This document shows positions 5,134 to 5,228 of a DNA stretch of 5,228 bases, piece by piece. The first letter of the stretch is position 1. Each line of letters opens with the position of its first letter. A model generated the notes under the pieces. It was not told where the DNA came from and made no database searches. It was given only the letters and a program-made list of their open reading frames with translations. Location: NCBI GenBank assembly GCA_030612185.1, contig JAUWOI010000347.1:1-5228 (forward strand), in the 5' to 3' direction. This DNA is from Anaerolineae bacterium. GTDB lineage: Bacteria; Chloroflexota; Anaerolineae; B4-G1. The position numbers were made by a program, and so were the translations under genes.

Positions 5134-5136
5134 TTT

Positions 5137-5228
5137 CTACGCCTGATACGAGCCCGAGGTCACGTCGCCCCCGTGCCCGGTCCAGTTCGTGTGGAAGAAC
5201 TGGCCGCGAGGCTGATCCACGCGTTCGT
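5137..5228 (-). CDS. C-terminal end of an unidentified protein (runs off right edge)
   Basis: The last 29 codons of a minus-strand gene end at TAG 5137-5139. The tail reads ERVDQPRGQFFHTNWTGHGG and continues DVTSGSYQA. The other two frames give low-complexity or arginine-rich peptides without sense, and the composition FFHTNWTGHGG looks like real protein. I do not recognise the family with confidence. Because the next gene downstream is a phosphofructokinase, a sugar-phosphate enzyme such as an aldolase is a reasonable guess, but nothing in the visible residues proves it. A strong hairpin follows the stop directly. Confidence 0.55.
   Translation of the reverse strand, partial: ERVDQPRGQFFHTNWTGHGGDVTSGSYQA

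Overview
The window reads as high-GC bacterial DNA from about 750 to the right end, with a clearly AT-richer left end. My best guess for the host is a Chloroflexota (Anaerolineae-like) bacterium. This rests on the general look of the proteins, the TTG/GTG start options, and short palindromes and an 8-bp tandem repeat of a kind I associate with that group. It is an impression from memory, not a search result. All supported genes lie on the minus strand, so the window reads right to left.

Right to left: the last 29 codons of an unidentified gene (5137-5228); a perfect 15-bp-arm hairpin (5100-5133); a 6-phosphofructokinase of the PPi-dependent type with an odd active-site residue (3780-5078); a 177-bp gap ending in an extended -10 promoter only 9 bp from the next ATG; a 122-aa minimal zincin metallopeptidase (3234-3602); a perfect 27-bp palindrome; a well-formed promoter and RBS; a 430-aa protein with an N-terminal winged helix and a AAA+ ATPase domain (1837-3129); an 8-bp tandem repeat that carries the ATPase stop codon; a glycerophosphodiester phosphodiesterase (1060-1800); and a C-terminal relic of serine hydroxymethyltransferase with an in-frame stop (755-1051).

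The left 750 bp differ. A strong sigma70/sigmaA-type promoter (TTGACA, 17 bp, TAGAAT) fires leftward at 650-678. It overlaps a small palindrome and is bracketed by direct repeats. It leads into about 160 nt holding overlapping, competing hairpins, one ending in a four-U run. At about 450-480 the composition drops and the DNA becomes an open frame running off the left edge. That frame encodes a calcium-binding-type D-rich motif and the front of a secreted-metalloprotease-like domain. It resembles large surface proteins I associate with AT-rich ammonia-oxidising archaea. The junction may be a horizontal acquisition or an assembly chimera; sequence alone cannot decide.

Functionally, phosphofructokinase points to glycolysis and the phosphodiesterase to lipid-headgroup salvage. 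The ATPase and zincin have no assigned partner. Apart from the ATPase-phosphodiesterase pair, which may be co-transcribed, the genes look like separate transcription units rather than one operon. I found no tRNA, rRNA, CRISPR array or intact insertion sequence.
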